A program made the translations under genes and the position numbers. Under the pieces are notes generated by a model. It worked only from the letters and a program-made list of their open reading frames with translations, was not told where the DNA came from and did not search any database. A stretch of DNA of 64,000 bases, from NCBI RefSeq assembly GCF_031877795.1, contig NC_133933.1:77001-141000 (forward strand), given 5' to 3'. Within the stretch, counting starts at the first letter, position 1, and each line of letters opens with the position of its first letter. This document shows positions 37,301 to 52,300 of this stretch, piece after piece. This DNA comes from Strix aluco. Lineage: Eukaryota > Chordata > Aves > Strigiformes > Strigidae.

Positions 37301-40300
37301 ACTGACTTAATTATAAGCCCTTCATTTTGAAGTATCAGTGCTTTATGTGCATTCCCACCATATATCACGGGAACAGGCTTGGCCATGTAAAGTGCCATCT
37401 TATACCACCCACCCCACCCCCCCGAAACTCACAATACAATAACAATTAAAATCAAACTTTTTTTCTGTTTTAATAGCAGGTTCATCAGAAAACACCTCCT
37501 ACATTCAAACTGGATATAATTTTATGGACATATGGGATAGAAAACAGTGTTCACAGGAAGCTGTCTCATACTGCTTGTTAAATCAGAAGGTATCACCCCC
37601 ATGACAAATATTGCAGTTATTCCTCGGGGAAGGAAGTGGAGGCAGTAAGGCAGTGGAGAGGACACATTCCTCCTCTGTACAACGCCCTCTGTGAGCCTTG
37701 CTTACATACACTGAGCCACTCAAACAGAAAGCACATTTCCAAAGCAGCACCACTAGCACGAACACATCTGTCCTGGGTGGATGAACTCTGGCTCCTCTCC
37801 CAAGATGCCCAAGCGATACTGACCGTTATACCTGTTATTGCTAGGCTGAATCAACTGACAGGGATCTAACATTTATTTGGTGTCAAGTGCAACAGCATCT
37901 CCTTAGGTCCACGTTACTAGTCCAAAATACAATCCACTCTGCACAAATGCACTCTGCTTCCCTCAGATTGTCTGCCTCAATAAAAATCCATGTTCCGTTT
38001 GTAATAATGAAAATCATACAAAGAATAAGAACTAAAGATTACTTAAACAAAATGCATTCAACTTTGGCAGGCGAATTCTGGTGTCCTGCGTAACGTCACT
38101 GAAAAGGTAAGGTGCCTTAAGTGTTTTTTAAAAGCCTTAACGCAAACAAAGTTTGGATGTCTGCTCACAGCGGGCAGAAAATGTTTCAGCAATATGGGTA
38201 AAATCTGTCCAAAACCAGACAACGGTGGATTCTGAAGCTCTCCAGACATTTAGAGATTTAACTACCAAGTTCCAGAATTCCAATTCTTTGAGAAATGTCT
38301 GATTTTGATTTCTTTAGTAACAAAATGATTTCAGCGTGCTGTCACGTAAATTGTCTGTATTTAATAAGGCAGCACAGATAACAAACAGAATGAAGCAGAT
38401 CTTCCATCAAGTATACAACCAATTTAAAGCTGATTAGAGGCTAATGTCCTCAATTGGTATGTTACCAGTTTACAGACCTTGCCCAGCAATACAAAAAGTT
38501 ATTCTCAGCTCCCCACACCAAAACAAAACCAGAGACAGTCTACATGAACACCTTTTAACAACAACCACAATTCACTCTTCACAGGTGTGAGGGTCTTTCT
38601 TCTACCAAATGGAGCTTCAGTTGTTGACCATCAGATAGCTAGACTAAGGTGCAGAACTGCTTACTCTTACACAGGTGTTCCTTCCTTGATTAACAGATTA
38701 CTATAGCTACAACAGGTTTTTCTTCTTTTTTTTGTGGTGCTAAAGACTTTTTGGGCCAATATAGCCTTGTATTTTGAAGTTCAAGGCATTCAAGAAGAAA
38801 ATTATCCTTCTCCTTTGAAGAGCCAACACCAGAAACTCTGTCCTTGAACCCGTGAGCCATACAAATTGCAAGCATGTCGTGCTTGCTGCCCCACAGCTGC
38901 CAGGGCAGAATCAGGCTGAATGACCGAGCCATGCTGACACGCTCCCACTTTCTCCCACTATGGACCAGCAGCACATTGCTGGTACAGGAACAGTCAATGC
39001 CTCCTGAAAGGTGTTGGAGTCCTTATTTTACAAGACAGTCATAATCAGCCCAAATGCCCTGCACTGCCTCTAACTCAAAGATTACTTCCCTGGATTTCTT
39101 ACACAATGGTAAAAGATGGCCTCCACAAACCTCTCCAGTTTAACAAATGTTCTAACACACACTCAAGAGGAGCCTCTCCCCCTGTGCAAGCAGCTCACAG
39201 ACACTAGTCACACAAAGTAATACATCTGAGACTATATCAATGCTCTTTTGCATATTTAGTAGCTGTTTTTTGGGCAAAAAAACCCTCAGCAACAACTGTA
39301 TAGTCACCAAACGCAGACTGCAGCCACAAGCTTAACTGAAACCCTCCATATTTTAAACATAATATATAACAAATACCGAGATCAAACTTGGAATATTGAT
39401 GTTAGAGGCAATTACAACATACTTAAAGAAGACAAAGCTAAAGCACCAATCCCATCTATTAAAAAAATTGTCTGTTTTAAAGCCTGAACTACTGCAATCA
39501 AACAGAAAGTTCCTATTACTTCCAAAATGAAAGTTTCCTCAAGCGTTTTTGCTCGCCTTCTACTGTGTGCTGGCACCAGTGGCCAGGTTCTGCTGTGACA
39601 TTACCCACAGGGGTTTGAGCGAAACAGGACTTACTTTTTATGTAAGACGACAGCCGGCAAGAAGTTAAGTTCAGAATGTTTATGACTTTACTAACGTTCC
39701 TGTCACCCTGAATGAGTAAGATGGCAGTGCACTATGGTTTGAGGGCTTCATTTAGAGGAGGGGAAACACGCGAGTAAATGCCTAGCTTCCACTTCCTTTA
39801 CAGAAACTCCATCAGAACTGCAGTGCTGTCACCTACCTTTTTTTAAACATTTTCAGTCTTGCATGAAAAAAAGCACTTAACATTCTTTCATGTTTTCAGT
39901 ACTCAAGTGTTTCTGTAAGTCACTAATACAAATTTCCGAATCTTTATACTAGTACAAAAGTTCCTTAAAAACAGCCACTAGAAGCAGTTGGGTGATAACA
40001 GCAATAAAAAAAGCACTAAAAAAACCAGTATGAAGCAATATAATTGCCAAGACTGTTTGTGATATAAAAAGTAAGTTTTACTTACAGATGAGCCACCCTT
40101 TCTCCTTTCAGAGGAGGCAGAACGTTCCCAGAACCAATCAAGCAGTTATGCACTATAGCAAGACACTGCTGCACATCATCTCTTAAAAAAAGAGGAAAAC
40201 CTGATTACTTACATGTTAAATGCTTGATAATATACAAAATGACAAACCATATCTTTATTGTGAAGTTTTCTAAAAGCTTTTTTCTTTAACTGTTTCAGTT

Positions 40301-43300
40301 CTAAGCACAAGAGGGAGCACTACAGAAATCAAGCTGAGCTTTTTTGATCCAACCTAATTCTACTACACAACTCCAACATTCAATTTCATTTCCTGAAAAA
40401 CTTGTTTTGGAGATTTTATATTCTGAAACTGTGAAGGTAACCTCAGTAGAACGAAATAAACTAATCTCAAAACAAACAGCATCACTCCAAAAAATTGTTT
40501 TGAAGATTTTTATCTACATCTCAGATAAAACCCGTGAAGTAACTCCTCACCCCAAGGCTAAGAAAAGTCCTTCCTACCATGAGTAGGATGAGGGAATACT
40601 TTCCTTTTGAGAGGATATTTACAATCTGAAGACAAATTATAATGCAAAGTGAATGACTTCTTTCTGCGTCACTTCAGAGAATTCAGGAATTCTTTTTAAA
40701 GCTATCTCATCTAAAGCAGTAGCCTTTAGCATATAGTTACAAACTTTGCCCTTCGTTCTCGTCATTGTCATGTGCAGTTCTGATTTGTAGAATAACTCAC
40801 TTCAACCCTCAAGAGGTTCCTTAACTGAACAGCTCTTAGTACTCATGCTTTACTTGGCAACTCTAAATAGGGGTGTTAACGGCTGTTAGAATTTTTCGTT
40901 TTATCTTTTGTAACAGAAAGATCTTACTCTGAAGCTCCTAAATACATCAAAACCATTTGATTTCCAATTATTACTTAGTGGAATACAGAAAGAAAAAGAT
41001 TTACAAGTATTCAAGCTGCAGGAATACTGCAATTCAAAGCAACAGCAGGCTCATCTAGCATCCCATTTATTCACATCTGTTACTCCCTCAGCAACTAATA
41101 GTATTCTCTAATCTTAGATATTTGCTCTCCTGCCTTCCAACTTAATACTCAATTCATGCACTTGACTGTATTCTCCCAAATCACCACCGTTTATTTGCTA
41201 GGTAGCACAGTGAAGCCTTAATCAAATTAAAGTCCAATTCTGTTATAAATTAACAGATTTACATACAAGGTGTCAAAGAGAAAAGAAAAAAAACCCAAAC
41301 ATACAAATAAACCAAAGACTTAAATAGGAAGCACATCCTTTCTTCTTTTAGTCTAAATAAACTTTCTGACTGCAGTTTGGTGGCATTGCTTTGTCAAGTA
41401 TATATTGCCTTTTTCAAATTAAAATATGTGGGACCTTGATCAAACAGAAAAATGTTTACAAGTCTGATACACTACGCCCTATTTCCTGTAGGGCTGCACT
41501 TTACAGCATGAGGTATCATGTCACATGCTACGAACGTCCCCTGAAGTATATATAGCTTCAAGGACATGAAGGTTTAACATGAGAAATACAAGAATGTTCG
41601 AGATTTAATGCTTGTAAACAGCTTTAGCTATTTGATGCTTGTGAATGCTTTAGCACATACTAAACTCACTGTTACCCTGCGCTTAGGAAACTGTCCTTAA
41701 GAAGCCATGGCTTCACACTAACAGAGTTTAACAAGATTGGGCAACAGTACTCTTGCTTCCATTCCAGTTGTTGCAGCACTGACTCTGCATTACCTCCTCA
41801 GTTTCAACACTGCCACTTTTTGCAGGGACACACTATGTACTCAAGTCTGTTTACTCCTAGGACGGAAGTGGCGAGAGGCAGAACTCCAAGCCAAATCAGT
41901 TCTGTGTTCCACTTCATTGCTTAGGAACACAAAGGGGTTTGCCAAAACAACAAGGTAAGAGTCTAGAAGAAGAGCTTTTTTATTGCTGACTACAGTTAAA
42001 TGGAAACGTAATTTGGTGTATGTATTTAAATTTCTGGAACAGAAAAGTCTTTATACCAACATAAACTGTCTTACTCGTTTTAAAAAGCATTTCCTCCGCT
42101 CTAAATAATGTTATCCATGTAATGAAACACACTTCAAGCTACCTGTACTCTTAAGAGTTAAAAACCTTGGAAATCTGGGAATAATATCGAAGACAGTGTA
42201 ACATTTTATTATTTTACTCCTGGATTTTTGCAGTGCCAGTACAATTGGCAGCAACTACTTAAAACAGACTTGAGTGGATCAGTGCACCTGCTCCATACCG
42301 CCTGTCACCACTAACCTGGACATCTCCAGTTCTCCAATTGCATAGTGCTCTAGTCTGGTGAGCTCAGGCTGAAGAAAAGTATCCAGCAAATAAAAAGCAA
42401 AGTTTATTTCCTCAGATGAAGGAACATGCCACTGGATGTCCAAGTTCCACAGGTCACCTGGTTTACCCCAGTCCTATAGTAAACAGAGACATTTCTCATT
42501 AATCAAACTATGAAACAAATAGTCTTTTGAAAAAATAAGCATTTATTATTACTAAAAAAGACCACACACATGAATTAGCTACTGCTGTAAAGCAGTTATC
42601 CTGACAGCTCCACGGAAAAAACCCAAGAACACAATAAACCAAATAGAAATCTTAAACCTACTACAATGTCTACAAGTGCCTGAAAATAACACACACCTGA
42701 AAGGACTAAGAGCAAAAGGACTATACTGGCCTAACCGAAATATGACTCTATTACTCTTTTGGCTGGATACAAATTCAGAAATATTCTTAAGCACAACTCA
42801 GGTTTTTGATACTCTATGGAGAACATAGAAAAATCTAGCCCATTTAATAATTCTTCTTTTAAGTTTTGAACCACAATTGGGAACTTAATACTTCCATTTT
42901 AAAAATAACAGAAGAAAGCTAAATTTTAGGTTGGACTTTCCATCCAATACTAGGTCATCCCACAACAAAGAAAACTTTTTATATTTTGGCGTACAAAGAG
43001 CTCAGACTTGCTAAAGAATTAACACCACTTGAGTATTTGGAAAAGTCAGTGCTTATTACTAACTCATATTTAAACGTGAAGTCCATGCCTAGGACTATAT
43101 GAATTAATAGATAGGCCTTGGCAACCTTCACTTTCCATTTCCTGTGTTTGTCCAGTTTTACATGGTAATTTAGTATTTCAAAACTTCACTACCTGGTACT
43201 GAAATGCCTGACTAATGAGACTGGACAAAAAGTACGAACAACTAGAGTAACAGCTACTACTACTAACTACTACTTACTCAGTGTAGCCTGCTATTAGATC

Positions 43301-46300
43301 TCTTCCTCGGAAGAGCAGGCTAGTCATCTGTAAACATGACTTGAGAAAGTGCCAGAACTGTAGTTTTACACTGAGGCATGATACTAAGTGTGTGAGTGAC
43401 AACCTCAAGCTGTTAATGGCAATTAAGAGTTCATACACAGTTTCTAAAGTAGGCACGGATGTATGGAACAGCAAACTAACTGAATTTTTTCGTTTTCAGA
43501 GGAGGAATTGAAAACAACCATTATTTTTGTGTTAGGCTATTTAAATAAGAATTTTTTGTTTGCTTTTAAATAAGTATCTGACCTAACTGGATATTCCCAT
43601 GAGTTTATAAAACTGTACTAGCTTTCAGTAACAAGCATTAGGTTATATGAAGTTGTAAAGGTATGTAAAAGAACAATTTTCAGCACAATGCAGTTTTATG
43701 TTCAAACAGACCAGCTGAAAACTGCTGCACTGTTCATCTCTAATACTGATAAATTGACCTCAGTCTTAACAGCAGACTAGCATATTACTTTTGACACTTT
43801 CAGTCATTTTTAATATTTCCACTTCTACTTTCAATTTCTCTCAACCTCAGTGTAGAACCATTGCTCATTTGTTATTCTGCCTACCTGTAAAATACCATCT
43901 CTTGCGATTGTTTTGCACTAGTGTACTCTTTTTCCCATGCACTCACCATTACCTCTTATATCTGATAACCACAATGACATGAAGGGGAACAAGGAAAGGC
44001 CACAGCTCTCATCCACAACAGTAGATGAGAGACTTCAGTCTGTCCCAGTGCAACAACACTTCCTGTGACTGGATATTTAAGTTCAAATGAACACCAAAAT
44101 TATCCTGTTAAACTCAAAACTTCACTGTTTATACCAGTGCACTTAATAATGGCTGGGTCTCAGCTGCATCACACGTTACAAGATGAACCAACCGGAGCAG
44201 GCACTCTCGCTTTGCATTATCTTCTTGTAGTCATGCAGTCATTGTAAAACACACATCATAAACCACTAGTATGTCAGGCTATAAAACTAATGACAACAGT
44301 CAGGATTCATTTTTTGCTGTCAATATCATTTTACATAACCTGTAATTTGCTACATGGTTCACAGCCCAAAGCATCTTTCAATTACACTTTCCATTGCTGC
44401 TACCTATGTTCAGAAATCTTCTAATAAAAACAAATAATATAGTATATGATTGCTTTTTTAAAAAGTAAGTCAAATCCTCTAATCCTAAATAAATGAAAAT
44501 CCTTGCCTTGATAGGAAAGTATTCAGAAAGAGGCTTGTCAAAGCCACCTGGCACACTGCAGTACTCTGTGGGGTAGATAAGTGTAGCAGAACGAAGAAGA
44601 TGGTGCAGTAGGTTACAAGACAGAATGTAACCCTGCTTACAGGTTAAATGTAGGGTTCGCTGCAGTATCTTCCCAAGCTGCTCCCTGTACGGTAGCAACT
44701 TCTTTCCATCCACTCGGGTGATCTGATAGGAAAGACAAGCATTTCAAAGGTAAACATCACTGATTTTGTTCCGGAGGACTAAAGAGAGGATTACACGGCT
44801 CCACCGATCCTCTCCCTAATTTCATTCTGCATGTCACACTGAATTCCAATTAAAGACTGAACTTGCACATGGACTGCCACTTCACTGTTATTGGAAGAGT
44901 TTAAGGAACACATAACAACTGTGATATACATTGCTTTTTGACCCCGTTCAAAATTTTCTAGTGCTACTCGTATACATTTAAAAAAAAAAAATTATCTTTA
45001 CCAAAAGCATCTTATGTTTTTCCCTGTACTGATCCCTCTTCTTTCTCTATCCCTCAATGATTGTGTTGAAGGATTAATTTTATTCCACATACACACTGTA
45101 TGTTTATTTTCTTCAATCAGCAGCCACTTATGTCCCATTTAGTTAGATAAGAAGTTATGCAGTGTCATTCGTTCAACATTTACTCTGTTTTAATAGAAGT
45201 TTATTTTCTTCTTTCAAGGGCGTTCAAGAGGATTTAATGATATACATGCATGGGAAGAACATTTTTTGCAATACCTCTGACAAAAGCTGAAGATTCCAAA
45301 GTAGCTCCTTATCTAGTTCTTCATCATGTAATACATCATCATCTAGAGGAACAAGTGATAAGCACTGCTGTGATGATACTGCAGGCAACTTTTCCAAACA
45401 AGCACAACCATCAGATGCTTGCATGCCCAAAGTTTACTCCCAACCCTTCTATTGCAACCTTCCAATTCATATTGCACCCATGTCCAACGGGAAGTTACTT
45501 TAGCCAATTTAACATCTTGAATGCTTTTTGAGAGTGTGAGGAACGTCTGGAGACGTTTTAACAGCCACATTTTTAAAGAAGCATGCTCCTGTAGCTTGAT
45601 AGATTTCTACCTTGAAATTACACATGAAGTTGCTGGTTTGTTTTTTTAGACAAAATAATGGACAGAATTCATTTTTCCTTCATTGAAATGAAGTTGTGGA
45701 AAACACACAGGAGTTTTAAAGATTATTTTCATGTTTAACAAAATTCAACCCAAACCAAAGGAAGTAACACTAGAAGTCTTATAAACTTACTGACTGTGAG
45801 GTGAGATATAACATTGCAGCAATGTGGTACAAAGAGCTTCAAGGATTCCTCAGGGCGACACTGGAAACAGGATCAGAAACAGCCCATTTAAAAAAAAAGA
45901 TGGAACTCCACACACACATTGATAAAAATCTTCTGACAACATTATTGAAAAGGAGATGATAATAGATTTTATCTCAACTGCAATTCAACCCAGAGTCAGC
46001 CTGACTTCATGATTTTTAAACATGCAAGAAAATCTCAATTCACCATAAATGCAAGGAAAACACTTTGTGAATTAACCTCTTCAATTTTTACATGAAAAAT
46101 TAAAGATTTTGCATAATAAAAAACTATTAGTCTTGGCTTTTGTTCTTTTTCAAACTAAAGATCAAGCGAAATCAAGAGTATTTTCTCTCACTTTTACTGC
46201 AGCTCGGCACATATCGGCAACCATTCGACCAGCAACTCTTGTCTCAAATATATTTGAAACAGCGAAGTTAAAAACCTTCTCCAAGGCAACCTAAAAGTGA

Positions 46301-49300
46301 GTACAAAAATACGGAGGTTACTTCTTTTTAAGCAAGAAAACCAGGCATCGTGTTTCATGTTACACAGAAGGCAGCATCTGTACGTAATACTGTATTCTTT
46401 TAAAATACCAGATTGCAACCGTGATTTCACATTAAAAAAATCAGACTAGAGACACAGAGAATGCAGTTCTGTAGAATGCCTAAAGGTGAGAAAAATGTAA
46501 CTACCATCACAATTGAAGCTGACAGTACCATGGAATAAAAAGATTAAAAATTTACATGAATAGTACCTGCTCAGGAAGAAACCCAACATGTTATCAGTAC
46601 ACATGACTTGCACTCTATGCAACACCTACATCTAACTGTAGAAGTACTGCCTTGAGTAGAAGAATAAAGGCTGCCACAGAAGTAGCAATGACAGAAGGTT
46701 TGTCAAAATAGTTTCAGTTTGCAAGTTTTCACTTTTTTCTTATTTATTGCAACACTCACAGTAAAACAATGTAACTGGAAAATACATAAGAGTGTCCATT
46801 ATCATTAAAATAACTCAATTACAGGAAGGTCTATATATCCTACTCCTGAGAGTTTAAAAGCACAACACAGAGTGCTGTAACTGCTGACATAATGGGACAC
46901 TGCCTTCAGCTGGAGATTGTAGAGACTTCTAAAATATTCACTTGGGAAAGAAAGGAGAGGTCAGATAAATCTTGTTGACTAAGGTAAGCTTGGGGTGCTT
47001 CTGAGAAACTACACAGAAAGACAGTTTTCCCTGAATAAGTCACAGTCCTCTGAAAACTATGCTATTTCACATGCAAATGATGTAAAGCCAGAACATCCCT
47101 TAGTTAACAAATAAATGGGGAATTAACTATCAATTATTTAAGTGGCCAGCATATTTTAAAGAAGTTTATTACCATCCAATACCTTGCAAGGCAAGCTGAA
47201 TCATGTACCGTGTAGATTGCATGCCATTAACCACGAACAATCAGGAAAAATACAAATTAAATACTTCATGACAACAAAGAATAAACTTAGGACTTACATT
47301 AACCAAAAGATGCCAGACAAAATCATACCCAAGCATCCAGTGCAATGGTTCAAAACGTACAAAACCTAGCATCTCCGAATACATCCATCATGTGACGTGA
47401 ACTGATTAAGCATTTACATCAAAAGACATGAAAAAAAATATCACAGCCTAAAATGATCAAGTGATAAAATAAGCTGTTAGAAGGATTTCTCCTAAGAGAG
47501 CATCAAGAACTTAGGGGCTCTGTACCGATGTACATAAAGTTGTAAAGCAAATTGACATGAAGTCCTCAACTTCCCCCTCAACCCTTTCCTTGGTTAAACG
47601 TGAAAGTTCACAACAGGACCATGAAGGAAGGAAGGAAGAATCTGAACGCCACCAGTCATTCACAACAGAAAATTAAGTTTCTTCAAGTTAGATGGAAAGC
47701 CCGTGTTCCACATACCTTAAAGATATCCTTTGAGCACTGAGTAAGGATTGTACTGAAAGTAGAAGAGAGACCTAATTCCACCAGACTCTCCAGATGAGTC
47801 ATTTTCTCTGTTTCAGTCTCCTCTCTGGTTTGTTCTAGAGTGCTGCTCTCAATAAGTCCGAAACATCTACACAAATACAGTAAGTACCAAGTTAGTAAGT
47901 GGAACTCAAAAGTTGTATTAAGTCCTCCATGCCAAGCTTTCACCTACCCTTAACTTACTTACCTATCCATGAACTGCAGTACAAAATCCTCAAATTCCGC
48001 AGTTGCAGAGCACAACTCTCTTTCCACCTACAGTGTTCCCATGCAAGAGAAACACAAAAGTTGGGCTTTTCTTAAGGAAACATAACATGAGCTTTATTTC
48101 CTATATTAAGTACTTCAAAAACACTCCCAAGTTCTAAGTGATACAGACCACAGCGTATTTCCCATTAAAGTTTGTATAGTCTCAAGTACACTACATGAAA
48201 CAGTTACTAAATTTTCTTTACACCACCCTGTCCAATTTCCTGGCCTAGATGTTTAGCTGAATCACCTCTCAGGATGAAATCAGGTCTGTCTCCGTGGACA
48301 CACCCTTTGGCCTCACTACCGAGCCTGCCTTCCAGCAGGACGCGAGTGAGGGCCAGCTGTGGTGGCAGACTTGGCTCTGCTAACAGATTTACATCAAACG
48401 TTCACTCTACAAACTCCTCTTAATTTTAGAGGCTACAGCCCTGAGGCAATGCAATGAACCTTCTCCCAGCAGCTGAGCGTTCAGAACCTGTGCCATCTGT
48501 AGCTAGGAGCTGTTCTCTGACTGACCAGACTCTTCCAGCATTGGATGAAGATTTTACCTAGCAGTTGTAACTGCCACAGCTGCCCCCTCTGTAGTGTCAG
48601 ACACAGCCTCACTAGCTGTGCTTCAACGGCTCTATAGAAAGCAGAACCAAAAGCCTAGTGGTAAGGAGAGAAACAAAAACCAATCTCTCCTGTATTTTTT
48701 GCAAGGTGAAAAAGAAAACAACAAAGTATTAGAACAATGCTGGAGAAATAGGAGTGCAAAGAGCTGTGAAACCAGAGATGTGTCTGACCGGCGCTCCCAA
48801 GCAGCTGAGAGGTGAGGTGACCATGTCTAACAACAAAGGGGCAGCACAGGATAAAACTCAGAAGAGGAAGGTGAGGCTCACTGTCTAATGGTGTTACTAT
48901 CTCTTGACTGGCAGAGATTAACAAGCGTCTGAAGGGAACGCAACAGAATCTTAATCAGGAAAGAGAAGCATGACTGCAGGAACACTTCAAAGAGGAGCAA
49001 GTGTTTTGAAATCATTTCCCACAGGAGAAAAACAGCCCTGAAAAGTTAGGGAGTGCATTAGTTTTTTGAAAAATGAATACAAACAGTTTTGGGGTGTTTT
49101 GGGTTTTTGTAGATTTTTGTTGGTTGGTCTGTTGGTTTGATGTATTTATTTTTTTTTTTTTTTTTAAACACATGCAATCTTTTCAACAACCAGGGACCAA
49201 ATTCCTTCTAGACTCTCCCAGACAATCAACTAGTTGCCTTTACCTCTAAGCTGGACTGGTTTTAAACTAGAAATGATGTATATACATGTTACAACAAAGT

Positions 49301-52300
49301 CATCTGGTTTTTTTGGGTTTTCTTTATGGTTACCTTACTGGTTTATGGTGACAAAAAGTTTCAAAAACTTAATGGTAACAAAGCTGTTATTTTATTAGAC
49401 TCAGAAAAATTTACATGGCAAAGGGACCTCTGGAGACCTGTAGTCCAACCTCCCTCCACTCGAAACAGGGAAAGCCCAAATTACACTGCACAGGGCCTTG
49501 TGCAGCTCAGTTTTGACATAAAAATCTTTAATTGCTTGAATTGAACATTATCTCTACAACAACCTGTCACTAAGCAGCAGTGCTAAGAATACATGGCCGA
49601 TTCACATGCTGACCAAAGCGAACACGAGCCACATCTTTGGGGTTTTGTTGCGTTTTTGTTTAACACAGCTTTACACATACAAAGGGAGCAACCCTGTTAC
49701 AGTTCTAAAGGATTACTACACTGCTAGAAATTGACAACTAGGTTATCATTTTGTTTTTGTATGTACACAGCACTCTTACCTCTGAAAGATCATCTCTTTC
49801 TTGCAATACAGATGAACAATCTACTAAAGGCACCAAAGTAGAAAATGTTGCAATGAACTGGAATGTAATCTGTTGAGAGGCACAAACAGCTCTTTAGTAA
49901 CCGTTACTGTATTCTACACACCGAAAAGCTTCTGCAGTTCAAGTATGGGAGCTAAAGCAAATCATTACATTAGAAAATCCTCCAGGGCCCAATCCCTCCA
50001 CCCCAAAAATTTATGTCCTATTTGCAACTGTGCAAAAAACCCCTCAATTTTCTGAGTGAAGAAACACTTATTTTGTGCTGAACTTGAAAGTTACAAAAAA
50101 CCCCTATAATGCTTACATTGTTTGAATAGTCAATTAGTAAGAATTCCTGAATATGAGGGCTTTTGGGATCTAACTTAATGAAAACCTAGTGATAAAGGTC
50201 TTCCTATTGATCTGAAAAAGCTAGGAATATTTGCTAGGAGCTTTAGAACATGTATTCAAACTTTTTTGAAGTCAGTACAATGCTTATCACAATCTGGTGT
50301 TAAAGATTCACTTTGCATTGTCTGACAAACCAAGAACGTTATTGTAAGTTAGAGGCTTGTAATATTTACAAATGAAATTGTGCAAGAACAAAATCAGGCT
50401 AAGAATTTCTGGAAACATGAGTTACTTGCTTTCATACAAATATTTTTTAAAAAAAGGCTTTTGGAGCTAACTAGTCGGCTATCTGTCTACTAAAAAACAG
50501 TAAGATTGAAACACTCACCATACATTTGCTGAAGTCATTTGGATCCACCCCAGGCAATGCTCTCATCAGTAGAGGTAGCATGTGTGTTGGACCTTCAGGG
50601 AACCACTTCCCCCCAGACACCAGACTACGAGCTACTCCAATGACACAGCTTAAAGTAGCTGTGAGCTGATGAGGTTCTGTCAACGTCTCAAGGGCAGGAT
50701 ATGTTCTATAAAGTTTAAGAGCAGTCACCTTAGGAACAATAATGTTTCTAAAGTCTTCAAAGAAAATAGAAGCGGATTGCACATGTTATTTTCTACAGAA
50801 AGGGTACAAAATTTCTTCAAGAAAAAGTCTAACTAAATGGTTCCAAAATTTTTTTCCTTTTTTTTTTTTTCCAATGTACTTAATGTTGCTCTATTAGAAA
50901 ACATTTTTTTCATTTGATCAGTCCTATTCACAAAAAAGTCACAATTAAACAATTTGTTAGCAGTTGCAACACAGGAATTAATAACTGGATGGGCTCCTAG
51001 ACTCAAAGCTATGATCATTTTTGCATTTGAACTTTAAGCTAATGCAAACTGTCTACTTAAAAGTTTAAGAGCCTTGTGCAAGCATGAAGACTGACCTTGA
51101 CTGCCTCTGAACAGATGAGGGATATATTGTTTAATGCTACGTTGAAGTCCATACCTTTTTTATAAAAACCTGTTAAGTTACTGCGATCTTTAAACCTTTT
51201 TTGACGCTAAATACCTTTTCAGCCAACTGTGTAACACTTCCTCATGTTATCAGTAACCTACAGTTCAAACCAGAGTCATGTGGTAGCCCTGCCCTATGTC
51301 ACCCGAAGCACACAGTGCCCACATCTACCCCACAACATGTGTTTGGAACTGCACCCAAGGCAAACAGGCCAGCAAGAGTTTGAACTACCGAGCAGACGTT
51401 CAGTCTGCTCTCAGAACACAAAAAGCAGTCAGATCCAATACGGGTGTCCACTGCTGTCCTCCTTAGAACTGTTATGCTTGAAATCTTTTCATACATGAGC
51501 AGATTCATCAAGTTTTTACAAACAGTTGAGTCAGTAAGGTATGGAACTCAGGAAGGGCTCTTCAAAAACTCATTTCTCCACTGTTTTTACAAGTTGTTGA
51601 AGTACAAAAGACTGCATAGGAACGGGAACATGGATAGGGACTAGGAAGAAAGCTTGTCATTGGGGCAGGAAGGAGTTACATTTTTCTTTTGGAATTTCAG
51701 GCACCAAAGTACTAGTAATAGTACAAAGTAATTATGTTATGTGGGCATGCTTATTTGCTTAAGAAGTCAAAAGCAACGACAGTAATTTTAAGCAACCTGT
51801 AACTGTAACATACTTTGACACACAACATAGACCTTATGCTCATTCCTATAAACACACACAATACCATCATTTATATTTGCCCAGCTGAAAGCTAGTGAGA
51901 AGGTGTAAGGTCTCTCATCAATAAAGGGTAAAAAGTTGTTTTTTCAACTGATCCACCCACTATCTGCTACAAAACGCCAACATAAATACAAACCGCCTGA
52001 GGATTACCCCCTATTGCACAAGCTACCAACAGCTCCCAGAGCCACTCCATTTGTCAGGTGCTTAAAAAAAAAAAGTGACTTAAAGCAAAAACCAAAGTCC
52101 TCCTTCACGCCCTGTCCTAACTCAGGTGATTGCTCAGGGGTGTGTATCAGCAGCTCCTCTCACCACAAACTTCACTGGCAGTGAGGAAATTGCTTGTCTC
52201 TTAACATGACTGCCTGGCATATTTATTTGTTGGCAAGGCAACAGGGAAGTTATTTCTTGCAGAACTTACTTCTCAAGTACAGGTGGAATTACTAACTCAG

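Larger units (their letters stand above)
40182..49779 (-). other. PSME4 introns between exons 9 and 17
   Basis: Between the listed exons I see simple repeats only, such as an ACT-rich patch at 43254-43273 and GGAA units at 47623-47640, plus the CR1 fragment near 49.4 kb. Confidence 0.6.

Noticed and set aside
38690-38974. 94-codon minus-strand frame in the 9.1-kb intron
   Set aside because: No good splice borders, no similarity recognised, ordinary intronic composition.
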